This document shows positions 29,519 through 39,536 of a DNA stretch of 50,359 bases, piece by piece. Both the position numbers and the translations under genes were made by a program. The stretch comes from Porphyromonadaceae bacterium (GTDB lineage Bacteria > Bacteroidota > Bacteroidia > Bacteroidales > UBA12481), in the NCBI GenBank assembly GCA_007280905.1, contig QYQM01000099.1, forward strand, positions 1 to 50,359, written 5' to 3'. The stretch's first letter is position 1. Each line of letters starts with the position of its first letter. The notes under the pieces were generated by a model that did not search any database, was not told where the DNA came from, and was given only the letters and a program-made list of their open reading frames with translations.

Positions 29519-31504
29519 ATGAAGTACAGTTCTTGCTTACGTGCCGTATTTGCAGTTATGCTGCTTTTACCCGGTGTAACAGCTTTCAATCAGGAAACCG
29601 TTCTGATGACCATCGGTGATAAACCAGTCTATGACAGCGAGTTTACCCGAATACTGAATAAAAACAAGAATAATCTTTCCGGCCAGAAGCTTACTCTTCA
29701 GGAGTCTCTCGACATGTTTGTCAACTTTAAACTTAAAGTAAGGGAAGCTGAAGCTCAGGGGCTCGACACAACCGCTTCATTTAAAAAAGAACTGGCCAGC
29801 AACCGGGAGCAACTGGCCAAGCCATACCTGATGGATCAGGAAGTAACCGATGAACTCATAAAAGAGGCATACGAACGCGGCAAATGGGAAGTCCGCGCCA
29901 GTCATATCCTGATTGGTGTTAAACAAGACGCTCCTGCCGGGGATACCCTTCTGGCCTATCGCAAGGCCATGGCCATTCACGACAGGTTAATCAAAGGCGA
30001 AAAATTTGAAGATGTTGCCAAGGAAGTCAGTGATGATATCTCGGCTTCTACCAATGGTGGCGATATTGGATATATGCCTGTTCTTCAGGTTGTTTATCCG
30101 TTCGAAACCGCTATTTTCACGATGAAAATCGGTGAACTTTCCATGCCGGTCCGTACCCAGTTCGGATATCATATTATACGGGTCACTGATAAAAAGCCGG
30201 CCCGTGGAAAAATCCATATTGCAACCATCTGGAAGGCATTCAATTACACAACGACCGACGAAGAAAAGGCTCAGGCAAAAGAAGAAATCCAAAATATTTA
30301 CCTCCAGATCAAGTCGGGTGCTGATTTTAACGACCTCGCCCGGAAATACTCAGATGACCGTACCATGGCTATCCGCGGTGATGCCGGCTTCTGGATCGGA
30401 CCCAATCAGAAAGAACCTGCTTTTGACCAGGCAGCTTATGGATTAAAAAATCCCGGCGATATTACCGAACCGGTGGAAACGACTTTAGGATGGTTTATTA
30501 TACGGCTTCTTGAGAAAAAAGCCCCGGATACCTGGGAAGAGGCAAAGTCTGTTTTATCCAACCAGATCTCGAGAGATATACGTTCTCGAAAAAGTGAGCA
30601 GGTAGTAGTCGACAAGCTTAAGAAAGAGTATAATTATCAATTAAACACTCAAAATCTTGAAGAATTCTACCGTTTGGTTGATCCTTCAATTTTTGAGGGC
30701 AGATGGGACGCAAACCCGGCTTTGCAAAAGGTGGGAGTGCTTTTCACACTCGGCAATATCACCGTCCTTCAAAATGAATTCGCCAAATATCTGGCCCTTA
30801 ACATGAAGAAAGGTACTGTAAGGACTATTGCAGAATTTGTGGATGGAAAATTCAATGAATTCGCCAAAGCCAGGATACTGGAATTCGAAAAAACCCAGCT
30901 CGATCGTAAATATCCCGAATTCCGTGACCTGTACCATGAATTCCGCGATGGCAATCTGCTTTTCGAAATAATTGATAAAATGGTATGGTCGAAAGCATCA
31001 CGGGATACTATCGGCCTGGTTGCCTTCTTCAATGCAAATCAATCGAAATATATGTGGCCGCAAAGGCTTGATGCAGTTATTGTTTTTGCAAAAGGCGAAA
31101 ACAACCTCCAGAAAATGGTTGCGGAATATCGCTCAGCCTTACTGAAGAAATGTAAGGACGGCTGCGATGGGGTTACTGTTCAGAATACCCTTGCTGAAGT
31201 GACTGCACGATTCTCCGGCAATAGTTTTGAAGTGGAAGACAAATTATTCGCAAAAGGCGACAATTGGATGGTTGATCAGGTTAAATGGAAACCCGGTGCT
31301 TCCGATATCATCAATGAACAGGACGCAAAAGTATTTGTTTGGATCAATAAGCTGATTGATGCAAAACCGAAAAAACTGGATGATATTCGTGGTCAGGTTA
31401 CCGCTGATTACCAGGATAATCTCGAAAAAGAATGGATTAAAGTTTTGAGAGAGAAGTATCCCGTTAAAATCAATCAGGATGTGTTATCCAAGATTAAACT
31501 CTAA
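29519..31504 (+). CDS. Periplasmic peptidyl-prolyl isomerase with two parvulin domains (SurA/PpiD-like)
   Basis: The 661-residue protein has a signal peptide (LRAVFAVMLLLPGVTAF). A helical SurA-like N-terminal domain covers ~25-115. Two PpiC-type rotamase domains follow: ~120-225 (EVRASHILIGVK ... QFGYHIIRVTDKKP) and ~228-335 (GKIHIATIWKAF ... TLGWFIIRLLEKK). The remaining ~320 residues are unassigned, helix rich, with one Cys pair (CKDGC). It probably chaperones outer-membrane proteins through the periplasm. It heads a run of genes dedicated to outer-membrane biogenesis, and its 3' end overlaps the next gene by 26 bases. Confidence 0.88.
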   Translation: MKYSSCLRAVFAVMLLLPGVTAFNQETVLMTIGDKPVYDSEFTRILNKNKNNLSGQKLTLQESLDMFVNFKLKVREAEAQGLDTTASFKKELASNREQLAKPYLMDQEVTDELIKEAYERGKWEVRASHILIGVKQDAPAGDTLLAYRKAMAIHDRLIKGEKFEDVAKEVSDDISASTNGGDIGYMPVLQVVYPFETAIFTMKIGELSMPVRTQFGYHIIRVTDKKPARGKIHIATIWKAFNYTTTDEEKAQAKEEIQNIYLQIKSGADFNDLARKYSDDRTMAIRGDAGFWIGPNQKEPAFDQAAYGLKNPGDITEPVETTLGWFIIRLLEKKAPDTWEEAKSVLSNQISRDIRSRKSEQVVVDKLKKEYNYQLNTQNLEEFYRLVDPSIFEGRWDANPALQKVGVLFTLGNITVLQNEFAKYLALNMKKGTVRTIAEFVDGKFNEFAKARILEFEKTQLDRKYPEFRDLYHEFRDGNLLFEIIDKMVWSKASRDTIGLVAFFNANQSKYMWPQRLDAVIVFAKGENNLQKMVAEYRSALLKKCKDGCDGVTVQNTLAEVTARFSGNSFEVEDKLFAKGDNWMVDQVKWKPGASDIINEQDAKVFVWINKLIDAKPKKLDDIRGQVTADYQDNLEKEWIKVLREKYPVKINQDVLSKIKL

Positions 31505-32363
31505 TACCAGTCTGATCAACCTCATTATTCTGGTAATTCTTATACCGGTTTTTACCTCATGCAGTTCTCATCCTAAACGGAAAAATGAGAATCCGATTGC
31601 CCGTGCATACGGTAACTATCTGTATAAAAGTGATATTCAGGGATTGCTACCCACCGAAACTACTCCTGAAGATAGTTCCCGACTGGTAAAATCGTATATT
31701 GCATTGTGGATGAAGAAGAAAGCAGTGGTTAATAAGGCCGAATTCAACCTTACTGAGGCTCAAAAAAACATTGAAAATCTGCTGGATGAATATCGCACTT
31801 CACTTCTCACCTATGAATATGAGAAACAGATGGTTGAACAAAAGCTTGATACCGTTTTGAGCGATAGCGAAGTTCAAACCTATTACTACCAGTATAAGCA
31901 GAATTTTCTTTTGCAGGATCCCATTATAAAAGGCGTTTATTTCAGGATATTGAGAAGTTCAAGTCGTCTCCGGGAATTTCGCGACCTGGCTCATTCTTAC
32001 GGCGACTTGGCATATAAAAGATTGGTGGATTTGGGGGCTCAGGTTGCAGAATACACCGAATCCTTTGAAGAAAACTGGCTCTCCTTCCCGCTCCTGATGC
32101 AAAAAATGCCGGGCACCGTACAGGATCCAAAACTGTTTCTGCAGCGGTATAAATATCTTGAAGCTGAAGATGACCATTATTTTCATTTTGCAAGGATCAT
32201 TGATTATAAATTACCCGGCGAATCAGCTCCGCTCGATTTTGTAACACAGGAAATCCGGGATGTCTTGCTCAACAAACGCAAAATGGACTTTCTCAAACAA
32301 TTGGAAGAATCAATTTATAATGAAGCCGTTATACAAAACGATGTCGAAGTATATGAAAAATAG
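31479..32363 (+). CDS. Lipoprotein, divergent SurA-like/PPIase partner
   Basis: The 294-residue protein has a lipoprotein signal (LIILVILIPVFTSCSS). Its N-terminal half reads like the helical chaperone part of SurA relatives (ARAYGNYLYKSDIQGLLP ... DSSRLVKSYIALWMKKKAVVNKAEFNL). No convincing parvulin domain follows; the middle has TVLSDSEVQTYYYQYKQNFLLQDPIIKGVYFRIL. It overlaps the upstream PPIase gene by 26 bases and the downstream one by about 10, so the three are translated together. It is best described as a membrane-tethered chaperone subunit without isomerase function, by inference from context. Confidence 0.75.
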   Translation: MCYPRLNSNTSLINLIILVILIPVFTSCSSHPKRKNENPIARAYGNYLYKSDIQGLLPTETTPEDSSRLVKSYIALWMKKKAVVNKAEFNLTEAQKNIENLLDEYRTSLLTYEYEKQMVEQKLDTVLSDSEVQTYYYQYKQNFLLQDPIIKGVYFRILRSSSRLREFRDLAHSYGDLAYKRLVDLGAQVAEYTESFEENWLSFPLLMQKMPGTVQDPKLFLQRYKYLEAEDDHYFHFARIIDYKLPGESAPLDFVTQEIRDVLLNKRKMDFLKQLEESIYNEAVIQNDVEVYEK

Positions 32364-33774
32364 AATAACCTGCTCACTGTCTGTGTTAAAAGTCCTTGTT
32401 CTGCCGGTATTCCTTGTTGTGCTGGGCCTGCCGAAATCGCTCGAGGCTCAGGTAATCGGACAAAATGATACACTGGTTCTCGACAGAGTTGTTGCTGTTG
32501 TGGGAAAATACCCTATTCTGCAATCGGATATTGAGAATCAGTTAATAGAATTAAAACGCCAGGGAGTTGCCATTCCCGGCGATCCCAAATGCTATAGTCT
32601 TGATTCATTGCTGGTTAGTAAACTACTCATTATTCAGGCAGAGATTGATAGTGTGATGGTCACCGATGAGGATGTTCAAAGGACCGTGGATTTAAAAATG
32701 CAGCAATTTATCATGGAGGCAGGATCGCAGGAAAATCTGGAGAATTATTTCAAAAAACCGCTGCTGGAAATCAAGCAAGATCTCTTCAAGCCTCAGAAAG
32801 ACCAGATGATTGCTCAGAAAATGGATGGGGAGATCACCAATAAAGTGGCAGTAACCCCTTCGGAAGTTCAGAAGTACTTTAAGCAGATTCCGGCCGCACA
32901 AATTCCTTTACGGCCCGCAGCTATGGAGATCCGTGAAATTGTTCTCAAACCGGAAGTATCTGAACAGGAAATTACCAGGGTTCAGAACCGGTTAAAGGAA
33001 TTCAGGGATCGCATTCAAAAGGGTGAAAGTTTCACTACCCTGGCTGTACTCTATTCAGAGGACAAGGGTTCAGCTCCACGCGGCGGTGTATTGGGGATGA
33101 CCCCCCGAAGCCAGCTGGTACCTGAATTTGCAGCTGTTGCCTTTAATCTCAAAGGCAATGAATTATCCAGGGTGGTAAAAACAGAATATGGCTATCATAT
33201 TATGCAATTGATTGATCGCCGCGGTGATGTGATAAACGTGAAGCATATCCTTTTATCGCCAAAACCGACGATCGAAGAAAAAATGGCCATCCGCCAACGG
33301 CTGGATAGTATAGCCCAGTTTATCAGGGAAAATAAGATCAGCTTTGAAGATGCCGCTTTGAAATACAGTTCAGCAAAAGACACCCGTGCCAATGGTGGGC
33401 TGCTGGTTAACACAGGTAATCCTCAGGACCCGAACTCTCAGAACGTCAACACCACATGGTTCGAACCTCAGGAGCTGAGTCCCGAAGTATTTAATGCCGT
33501 TAAGAACCTGAAAGTCGGTGAAATATCAAAAATTATTGAAACACAGGACGATAGCAATTCGGTGGTTTATAAAATTCTCTCGGTAAAATCGAACAAACCT
33601 GCACACAAGGCAGATCTTAAGCAGGACTATCAATATTTGCAATCCCTGGCACTTAACAATAAGAAGCAGAAGGAACTGAACGATTGGGTAGAAAAAAAAC
33701 AACAGTCTATGTATATCCGGATTGACAGCGATTTCCAGGGATGCCAGTTTGAACATAAAGGATGGGTGAAGTAA
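32353..33774 (+). CDS. Periplasmic chaperone/peptidyl-prolyl isomerase SurA-like
   Basis: The ATG at 32353 leads into the signal peptide (LSVLKVLVLPVFLVVLGLP), giving 473 residues; an ATG at 32341 is also possible. The N-terminal SurA domain has LDRVVAVVGKYPILQSDIENQL (~40-61), the classic SurA opening. Two parvulin domains follow: MEIREIVLKPE to YGYHIMQLIDRRG, and INVKHILLSPKP to about VGEISKIIETQDD. SurA folds beta-barrel outer-membrane proteins. It is third in the PPIase / lipoprotein / SurA / MoxR / OstA operon and overlaps the preceding gene by 11 bases. Confidence 0.9.
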   Translation: MKNRITCSLSVLKVLVLPVFLVVLGLPKSLEAQVIGQNDTLVLDRVVAVVGKYPILQSDIENQLIELKRQGVAIPGDPKCYSLDSLLVSKLLIIQAEIDSVMVTDEDVQRTVDLKMQQFIMEAGSQENLENYFKKPLLEIKQDLFKPQKDQMIAQKMDGEITNKVAVTPSEVQKYFKQIPAAQIPLRPAAMEIREIVLKPEVSEQEITRVQNRLKEFRDRIQKGESFTTLAVLYSEDKGSAPRGGVLGMTPRSQLVPEFAAVAFNLKGNELSRVVKTEYGYHIMQLIDRRGDVINVKHILLSPKPTIEEKMAIRQRLDSIAQFIRENKISFEDAALKYSSAKDTRANGGLLVNTGNPQDPNSQNVNTTWFEPQELSPEVFNAVKNLKVGEISKIIETQDDSNSVVYKILSVKSNKPAHKADLKQDYQYLQSLALNNKKQKELNDWVEKKQQSMYIRIDSDFQGCQFEHKGWVK

Positions 33775-33775
33775 A

Positions 33776-34732
33776 ATGGGTGATAAAGAAGCAGTTGACA
33801 AGTTAAAGAGCTCATACGAGCAATTTTTTAATGAGATCCGCAAAATAATTATTGGCCAGGATCAGGTTGTTGAGGAGGTTTTAGTTAGTATTTTCAGCCG
33901 TGGTCACTGTTTGCTTGTTGGCGTTCCGGGACTGGCTAAAACTTTGCTGGTCACAACAATATCTAAAATTCTCGGGTTGGATTTCAAAAGAATTCAATTT
34001 ACCCCGGATCTGATGCCATCTGATATTATCGGAACAGAGATTCTCGATTCGAACCGGCAATTCAAGTTTGTTAAGGGGCCCTTGTTTGCCCATATGATCC
34101 TTGCCGACGAGATCAACCGGACACCACCCAAAACACAGTCTGCCCTATTGGAAGCCATGCAGGAGAAATCCGTCACGTCAGGAGGTATCCGTCATATTTT
34201 GCCGGAACCTTTCTTTGTGTTGGCTACTCAGAACCCGATTGAGCAGGAAGGTACCTATCCCCTGCCAGAAGCACAGCTCGACCGGTTCATGCTGAATATT
34301 CTGCTTGATTATCCGGCTTTTGAAGATGAAATCACGATTGTCAAGAGAACAACTTCCGATATTGAAGCTACACTTAATCAGGTTATTTCGAAGGAAGAAA
34401 TCTTGTTTTATCAGAATTTAATCCGCCGTGTGCCCGTGAATCACAGCGTTATTGAATGGGCCGTTAACCTCACTTCCAAAACCCGTCCGACCAGTCCTCT
34501 TGTACATCCGATGGCCAAGGAAAACCTGGTTTGGGGTGCAGGCCCGAGAGCATCCCAATTTCTGATTATCGGGGCAAAGACCCACGCGGTGTTAAAAGGA
34601 AAATATTCACCCGATATCGAGGATGTCAGGGCCATTGCTCCGGCAATCCTGCGCCACCGGATTATCAGAAACTACAAAGCAGAAGCCCGGGGAATTTCGG
34701 TCGAAGATATTATCAATGAGATGCTGGCATAA
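33776..34732 (+). CDS. MoxR-family AAA+ ATPase
   Basis: The 318-residue protein has Walker A GVPGLAKT (~46-53), Walker B ILADEINRTPPKTQSALLEAMQE (~110-132), sensor ATQNPIEQEGTYPLPEAQLDRF, and a C-terminal lid (HPMAKENLVWGAGPRASQ ... DVRAIAPAILRHRI). MoxR ATPases act as chaperones that insert metals or assemble complexes, usually with a DUF58/VWA partner. None is present here; the neighbours are SurA-like foldases and an OstA protein. It starts one base after the SurA stop and overlaps the next gene by 17 bases. Confidence 0.92.
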   Translation: MGDKEAVDKLKSSYEQFFNEIRKIIIGQDQVVEEVLVSIFSRGHCLLVGVPGLAKTLLVTTISKILGLDFKRIQFTPDLMPSDIIGTEILDSNRQFKFVKGPLFAHMILADEINRTPPKTQSALLEAMQEKSVTSGGIRHILPEPFFVLATQNPIEQEGTYPLPEAQLDRFMLNILLDYPAFEDEITIVKRTTSDIEATLNQVISKEEILFYQNLIRRVPVNHSVIEWAVNLTSKTRPTSPLVHPMAKENLVWGAGPRASQFLIIGAKTHAVLKGKYSPDIEDVRAIAPAILRHRIIRNYKAEARGISVEDIINEMLA

Positions 34733-36224
34733 ACTGAGCATCATGGCAGCATTTGCGCTGTCATCATCCCTGGCCGGCCTGTCCCAGGAAACCCGTATCG
34801 TTGATTTCGGCGCTGATGTGATCTCTGTTGATCCCTCCATCGGCAACGGGATCAAACGCCTTCTTGGAAATGTCAGGATGTCGCATAAAAATCTGACACT
34901 CACCTGTGACAGTGCCTATCTTGATGAAACAATCAATCAATTCAAGGGATTCAGCAGGGTTCATATTATTAAGGCAGATACGCTGCACGTTTATGCTCAG
35001 AAATTAGACTACAATGGTCAGACAGAACTTGCACGACTCGAAGGCAATGTATTAATGGACAATGGGAAAGAGACCCTTAAGGCTCCCAGGCTCGATTATA
35101 ACATGAAAGATGAGACGGCAGTGTATTACGGCGGTGGTCAGATCATCGACAGTTTGAATACCGTGGAGAGTTTCTGGGGATATTATTTTTTAAAGCTGAA
35201 TGAATTCGTTTTCAAAGAGAACGTTACGCTCACCAATCCCGATAATACGCTGTTTACTGACAGCCTCCGTTATAATTCTGAAAGTGAAACCATGTCGTTT
35301 GAAGGTCCGAGTGAGATTTTCAGCGATACCAATTATATTGCCTGCAACCGCGGTTATTATGATTCGAGAAACAGGACTTCATCTTTTTCGAAGAACGTGT
35401 TTATGCAGGCCAAACAGCAGCTGCTCCGCACTGACAGTCTGATTTACAATCAGGCAGACAGTACCACGGAAGCCTTCTGTAACATCGTTTTGAAAGATAC
35501 GGTAGAGAACATGATCATTCAGGGTGATCATCTTTTTTATGAGGAAACCAAAAACCGCTTTCAGGTTACAGAGGATGTTATGTATATCATGACCGGGGAA
35601 AAAGACAGCCTGTTTCTCCACTCGGATACACTGATATCATCACGGGAGGATGTGAGCAAATCCAGGCGCATTCAAGCCTTCCCGCATGTCCAGTTTTATC
35701 GGACAGATATCCAGGGACGGTGTGATTCATTGGATTACCTGGTTGTGGACAGCTTGATTCTATTATTCAAGGCGCCGGTTATCTGGCAGGATAACAATCA
35801 GTTAACTGCCGATACACTGGGAATTCGTTTGGGCAAAAAAGGAATTGACCGAATGGAAATGAGGAGTGGTGGGTTTATGAGCACCCGTGAAGACAGCACG
35901 ATGTATAATCAGATTAAGGGTAAGGAAATAACCGGATTTTTTCAGTCCGACCAGCTTCATCATGTTGAGGTAACGGGCAACGGGGAATCTCTGTTTTATC
36001 CGAAGGACGGGTTACAGATAATTGGGCAGAATAAAGCTTTAAGCAGCAATATCCGGATTTATTTCGCCGATGGAAAGATTGACCGGATAGCGTTTATTAC
36101 CGACCCGGATTCAAAGCTTACCCCGCTGAAAGACTTAGGAGTCAATGATTTGTATTTGGAAGGATTTAAGTGGTTAGATGAAAAGAGACCCAAGACCCGC
36201 GACGATATACGGGTGTGGAAATAA
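34716..36224 (+). CDS. OstA-like (LptA/LptD N-terminal) periplasmic protein
   Basis: The ATG at 34716, inside the end of the MoxR gene, gives 502 residues with a signal peptide (LSIMAAFALSSSLAGLSQ). The mature protein is a run of short beta repeats with D-S-L/DTL motifs (LTCDSAYLDE, LHVYAQKLDYNG, LFTDSLRYN, LLRTDSLIYN, LFYEETKN, LFLHSDTLIS, GRCDSLDYL), typical of the OstA/LptA jelly-roll that bridges lipopolysaccharide across the periplasm. No LptD barrel follows, so it is a long LptA-like bridge protein. It closes the operon; an intrinsic terminator starts 2 bases after the stop. Confidence 0.88.
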   Translation: MRCWHKLSIMAAFALSSSLAGLSQETRIVDFGADVISVDPSIGNGIKRLLGNVRMSHKNLTLTCDSAYLDETINQFKGFSRVHIIKADTLHVYAQKLDYNGQTELARLEGNVLMDNGKETLKAPRLDYNMKDETAVYYGGGQIIDSLNTVESFWGYYFLKLNEFVFKENVTLTNPDNTLFTDSLRYNSESETMSFEGPSEIFSDTNYIACNRGYYDSRNRTSSFSKNVFMQAKQQLLRTDSLIYNQADSTTEAFCNIVLKDTVENMIIQGDHLFYEETKNRFQVTEDVMYIMTGEKDSLFLHSDTLISSREDVSKSRRIQAFPHVQFYRTDIQGRCDSLDYLVVDSLILLFKAPVIWQDNNQLTADTLGIRLGKKGIDRMEMRSGGFMSTREDSTMYNQIKGKEITGFFQSDQLHHVEVTGNGESLFYPKDGLQIIGQNKALSSNIRIYFADGKIDRIAFITDPDSKLTPLKDLGVNDLYLEGFKWLDEKRPKTRDDIRVWK

Positions 36225-36226
36225 AA

Positions 36227-36256
36227 CAGGCACTTCTCGGTGCCTGCTCAATTTTT
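36227..36256. terminator. Intrinsic terminator, probably bidirectional
   Basis: A 7-bp stem CAGGCAC / GTGCCTG with loop TTCTCG (227-246) is followed on the plus strand by a T-run (252-256) and preceded by an A-rich stretch (AAATAAAA), which becomes a T-run on the minus strand. It therefore fits termination of the OstA operon and of the convergent DUF2795 gene. Confidence 0.85.
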
Positions 36257-36476
36257 AATATTCTTCCTCATTAAAGAAGAAATCGTCTTTGCTCGGATAA
36301 TCAGGCCAGATATCTTCTATGCTTTCATAGATTTCACCTTCGTCCTCAATTTCCTGCAAATTCTCGATCACTTCGAGGGGTGCTCCGGAGCGGATACCAA
36401 AATCGATGAGTTCATCTTTGGTCGCTGGCCAGGGAGCATCTTCCAGTTTGGAGGCTAATTCAAGTGTCCAATACAT
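36255..36476 (-). CDS. DUF2795-type small acidic protein
   Basis: This 73-residue protein starts MYWTLELASKLEDAPWPATKDELIDFGIRSG, the pattern of DUF2795: a short helical domain with a WPATKxELIDFAxRxGAP-like core. It continues into an acidic tail (LQEIEDEGEIYESIEDIWPDYP, then FFFNEEEY). It is cytoplasmic and well conserved in Bacteroidota, but has no established function. Start at the ATG at 36476. Monocistronic; it shares the terminator hairpin with the OstA operon. Confidence 0.85.
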   Translation of the reverse strand: MYWTLELASKLEDAPWPATKDELIDFGIRSGAPLEVIENLQEIEDEGEIYESIEDIWPDYPSKDDFFFNEEEY

Positions 36477-36559
36477 ATCTGTAGATTATTAGGGGCTAAT
36501 TTTCCGCAAATGTAAATTATTTCCCATAATATGCAATAGGTCAACAAAATTGTTGATAA

Positions 36560-37258
36560 CTAGCCAATAAGGTGACTATTTGGCTTATCGCTTTCGATAT
36601 GTCCATCGAGCAAGCGTATGATTCTTTGTGCCCGCTGTGCAATATCCTCTTCATGGGTTACCACGATAATAGTATTGCCCAGTTCATGGATATCACTGAT
36701 GAGCTTCATGATGTCGACTGAAGTTTTGGAATCCAGGTTACCGGTTGGTTCATCAGCCAGAATAATGGAAGGATTATTGACCAAAGCCCTTGCAACGGCA
36801 ACACGCTGACGCTGACCACCGGAAAGTTCATTTGGTTTATGGGTAACGCGGTCGGACAGACCAACCTTATCCAGTACTTCAAGCCCCCGTACACGACGTT
36901 CATGCTTGGGTACACCGCCATATATCAATGGAAGGATCACATTTTCAAGGGCATCATATCTCGGCAGGAGGTTGAAGGTCTGGAAAATAAAACCGATTTC
37001 CTTATTCCGGATCACAGCCAGTTCATCATCTACCATCTGACTGACATCGGTGCCATTCAGAAAATAATGGCCGCTGGTGGGCGTATCCAAAGCACCAAGA
37101 ATATTCATCAGGGTTGATTTCCCCGACCCCGAAGGCCCCATGACGGCAACATATTCACCCTTTTTTATCACCAGATCTATTCCGCGCAATGCTTCAACGA
37201 TCTGGGATCCGACCATGTAATTTTTTACCAATCCCTTAAGGGAAATCATTTGTTCCAT
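36560..37258 (-). CDS. ABC transporter ATP-binding protein, LolD/MacB type
   Basis: The 232-residue ATPase has Walker [10 protein letters not shown] (~43-51), Q-loop FQTFNLLPR (~94), signature [15 protein letters not shown] (~145-159), Walker [14 protein letters not shown] (~165-177) and the H-loop VVTHEEDIA. Residues after the Walker motifs resemble the MacB/LolD/FtsE branch, which powers lipoprotein release or mechanotransmission rather than import. No permease gene is adjacent, so it must pair with a permease encoded elsewhere, as often seen for MacB-type ATPases in Bacteroidota. Confidence 0.92.
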   Translation of the reverse strand: MEQMISLKGLVKNYMVGSQIVEALRGIDLVIKKGEYVAVMGPSGSGKSTLMNILGALDTPTSGHYFLNGTDVSQMVDDELAVIRNKEIGFIFQTFNLLPRYDALENVILPLIYGGVPKHERRVRGLEVLDKVGLSDRVTHKPNELSGGQRQRVAVARALVNNPSIILADEPTGNLDSKTSVDIMKLISDIHELGNTIIVVTHEEDIAQRAQRIIRLLDGHIESDKPNSHLIG

Positions 37259-37370
37259 AATTAAAGCGGTTTGGGTACAAAAATATCTGGTAAATCAGGA
37301 TTCCAGACCACATTGCGGAATTATTAACAATATTTAACAAAGCCAACGATAACTGCTAAATTCGTCCGCC

Positions 37371-39482
37371 ATGGATACCTTACTACAAACAGATATCAAG
37401 TTTTTACCCGGAGTTGGGCCCCGGCGTGCTGAAATGCTATTTAACGAGCTCGGCGTGAGCACTTTCGAGGATTTGCTCAGGCATTATCCTTACAAATACA
37501 CTGATCGCACACGATTCTATACCATCAGCGAGATTAATTCAGATCAGGCTTTTATCCAGGTGCGCGGGAAGATCACCACCATGAACATGGTCGGGAAAAG
37601 GCCGAAGCAACGGTTAACTGCCCGTTTTGAAGACTCTACCGGATCCATTGAGATCATCTGGTTTCAGGGCATTAAATGGGTTCAGCAAACATTGAAATTC
37701 GGGGTTGAATATGTGATTTTTGGAAAACCGGCCTATTTTAACGGCAAATTTTCCATCATGCATCCGGAGATGGAGGAATCCGCTAAAACGGAGCAGGTTG
37801 CCTATCCTTACACCTACCAGGCAGCCTACCCCACTACCGAAAAAATGAAAAGCAATTTTCTGACTTCAAGGGTGATCCATAAATTACAATATCAGCTTTT
37901 ACAGAAAGTTTACGGAAAAATCCCGGAAACAATTCCTGCATCCCTGCTGAATTACCTGAAATTTCCGGGGATAAACGATACGATCCTGAATATCCATTTC
38001 CCAAAAGATCAGGAAACTTTAAAAAAGGCCCGTTACCGGTTAAAATTTGAAGAGTTTTTTCAGATCCAGCTCGGACTGCTCCGGCAGAAAAACTGGAAAA
38101 ACCGGAAGATTAAGGGGTTTGTATTCCCACGGATCGGCGATCTTTTCAATCTGTTTTATGCCGGGAATCTTCCATTTGAAATGACCGGAGCCCAGAAAAG
38201 GGTGATGAGGGAGATCCGCAAAGATCTTGGATCGGGTTTACAGATGAACCGGCTGCTTCAGGGGGATGTAGGCAGCGGAAAAACCTTGGTGGCCTTGCTG
38301 AGCATGCTGATAGCCCTGGATAACGGTTACCAGGTCTGTTTGATGGCACCCACAGAAATATTGGCCCAGCAGCACTACCAAACCTTTACCCGGATGCTGG
38401 ACAACCTGCCAATCCATGTGAGGCTGCTCACCGGTTCAACAAAAACCAGCCATCGCTCCTCCCTGCATGAGGAGTTGCGTGAAGGGGAACTGGATATTCT
38501 GATCGGTACACATGCATTGATAGAAGATACCGTTCAGTTTAAAAACCTCGGTCTGGTTGTGATCGACGAGCAGCACCGGTTTGGGGTGGCTCAGCGTGCC
38601 AGGCTGTGGGAAAAGGCCGATGGCATTTTGCCGCATATTCTGGTGATGACTGCCACACCGATTCCAAGAACCCTGGCCATGACACTTTACGGGGATCTGG
38701 ACATCTCCGTAATCGATGAATTACCGCCTGGCCGAAAACCGATTCAGACGGTTCACTATTTTGATTCCAAACGGCTGGTAGTGTTTGAATTTCTGAGAAA
38801 ACAGATAGCCCAGGGCCGCCAGGTATATATTGTGTACCCATTGATTCAGGAGTCGGAAAAACTGGATTTTAAGAACTTATACGATGGCTACGAGAGCATT
38901 ACGCGTGCCTTTCCGGCTCCGGAATATGCTGTATCCGTTCTGCATGGCCAGATGAAGCCCGAGGAAAAGGCTAAAGCGATGGACTATTTCGTGAAAGGGA
39001 TCACCAAAATTATGGTTTCTACCACGGTTATCGAAGTGGGGGTTGATGTGCCCAATGCTTCGGTAATGATGATTGAAAGCGCCGAGCGGTTCGGTCTGAG
39101 CCAGTTGCATCAGCTTCGGGGCCGGGTGGGCCGGGGAGCCGATCAGTCATTTTGCATCCTGATGAGCGGATTCAAATTATCAAAGGAGGCCAAAACCCGG
39201 ATTGATACGATGACCAGAACCAACGACGGCTTTGAGATCGCAGAGGTTGACATGAAACTGAGAGGACCGGGCGATCTCGAAGGCACGCAGCAGAGCGGCG
39301 TTCCCTTTAACCTTTCTATCGCCAATCTGATCACCGACACCAAAATTCTGGAACATGCACGGCGCGTAGCACAGGAAGTCCTGGAAAAAGATCCCCTGCT
39401 GGAATCTTCAGAAAATCAACTTCTTGTTGAGCAGTTAGCGAAGCAGAAGAGGGAGATTAAGGATTGGAGCCGAATATCGTAG
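37371..39482 (+). CDS. recG: ATP-dependent DNA helicase RecG
   Basis: The 703-residue protein has the RecG wedge domain (LLRHYPYKYTDRTRFYTISEI, OB fold ~60-155) and helicase motifs: Walker A LLQGDVGSGKT (~300-310), DEQH box VVIDEQHRFGVAQR (~395-408), motif III MTATPIPRTLAMT, motif VI QLRGRVGRGADQSFC and the TRG region. It remodels stalled forks and Holliday junctions. Full length and intact. Its TAG stop (39480-39482) lies inside the left arm of a dispersed palindrome. Confidence 0.95.
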   Translation: MDTLLQTDIKFLPGVGPRRAEMLFNELGVSTFEDLLRHYPYKYTDRTRFYTISEINSDQAFIQVRGKITTMNMVGKRPKQRLTARFEDSTGSIEIIWFQGIKWVQQTLKFGVEYVIFGKPAYFNGKFSIMHPEMEESAKTEQVAYPYTYQAAYPTTEKMKSNFLTSRVIHKLQYQLLQKVYGKIPETIPASLLNYLKFPGINDTILNIHFPKDQETLKKARYRLKFEEFFQIQLGLLRQKNWKNRKIKGFVFPRIGDLFNLFYAGNLPFEMTGAQKRVMREIRKDLGSGLQMNRLLQGDVGSGKTLVALLSMLIALDNGYQVCLMAPTEILAQQHYQTFTRMLDNLPIHVRLLTGSTKTSHRSSLHEELREGELDILIGTHALIEDTVQFKNLGLVVIDEQHRFGVAQRARLWEKADGILPHILVMTATPIPRTLAMTLYGDLDISVIDELPPGRKPIQTVHYFDSKRLVVFEFLRKQIAQGRQVYIVYPLIQESEKLDFKNLYDGYESITRAFPAPEYAVSVLHGQMKPEEKAKAMDYFVKGITKIMVSTTVIEVGVDVPNASVMMIESAERFGLSQLHQLRGRVGRGADQSFCILMSGFKLSKEAKTRIDTMTRTNDGFEIAEVDMKLRGPGDLEGTQQSGVPFNLSIANLITDTKILEHARRVAQEVLEKDPLLESSENQLLVEQLAKQKREIKDWSRIS

Positions 39483-39529
39483 AGACGCATAATTGCGTCT
39501 CTCTCTGTAGACGCATAATTGCGTCTACA
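39479..39529. repeat. Two adjacent palindromes of the GTAGAGACGC...GCGTCTCTAC family
   Basis: First unit: AGAGACGCA-TAAT-TGCGTCTCT (39481-39502, 9-bp stem). Second unit: TGTAGACGCA-TAAT-TGCGTCTACA (39506-39529, 10-bp stem). They belong to the same family as 299-322 and 43453-43480. The recG stop codon is part of the first unit. They may end recG transcripts, but no T-run follows. Confidence 0.88.
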
Positions 39530-39536
39530 GAATGCT

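Noticed and set aside
33776-34732. MoxR as part of a MoxR-DUF58-VWA aerotolerance cluster
   Set aside because: No DUF58, VWA or TPR genes are adjacent; the operon continues with an OstA-like protein and then a terminator.
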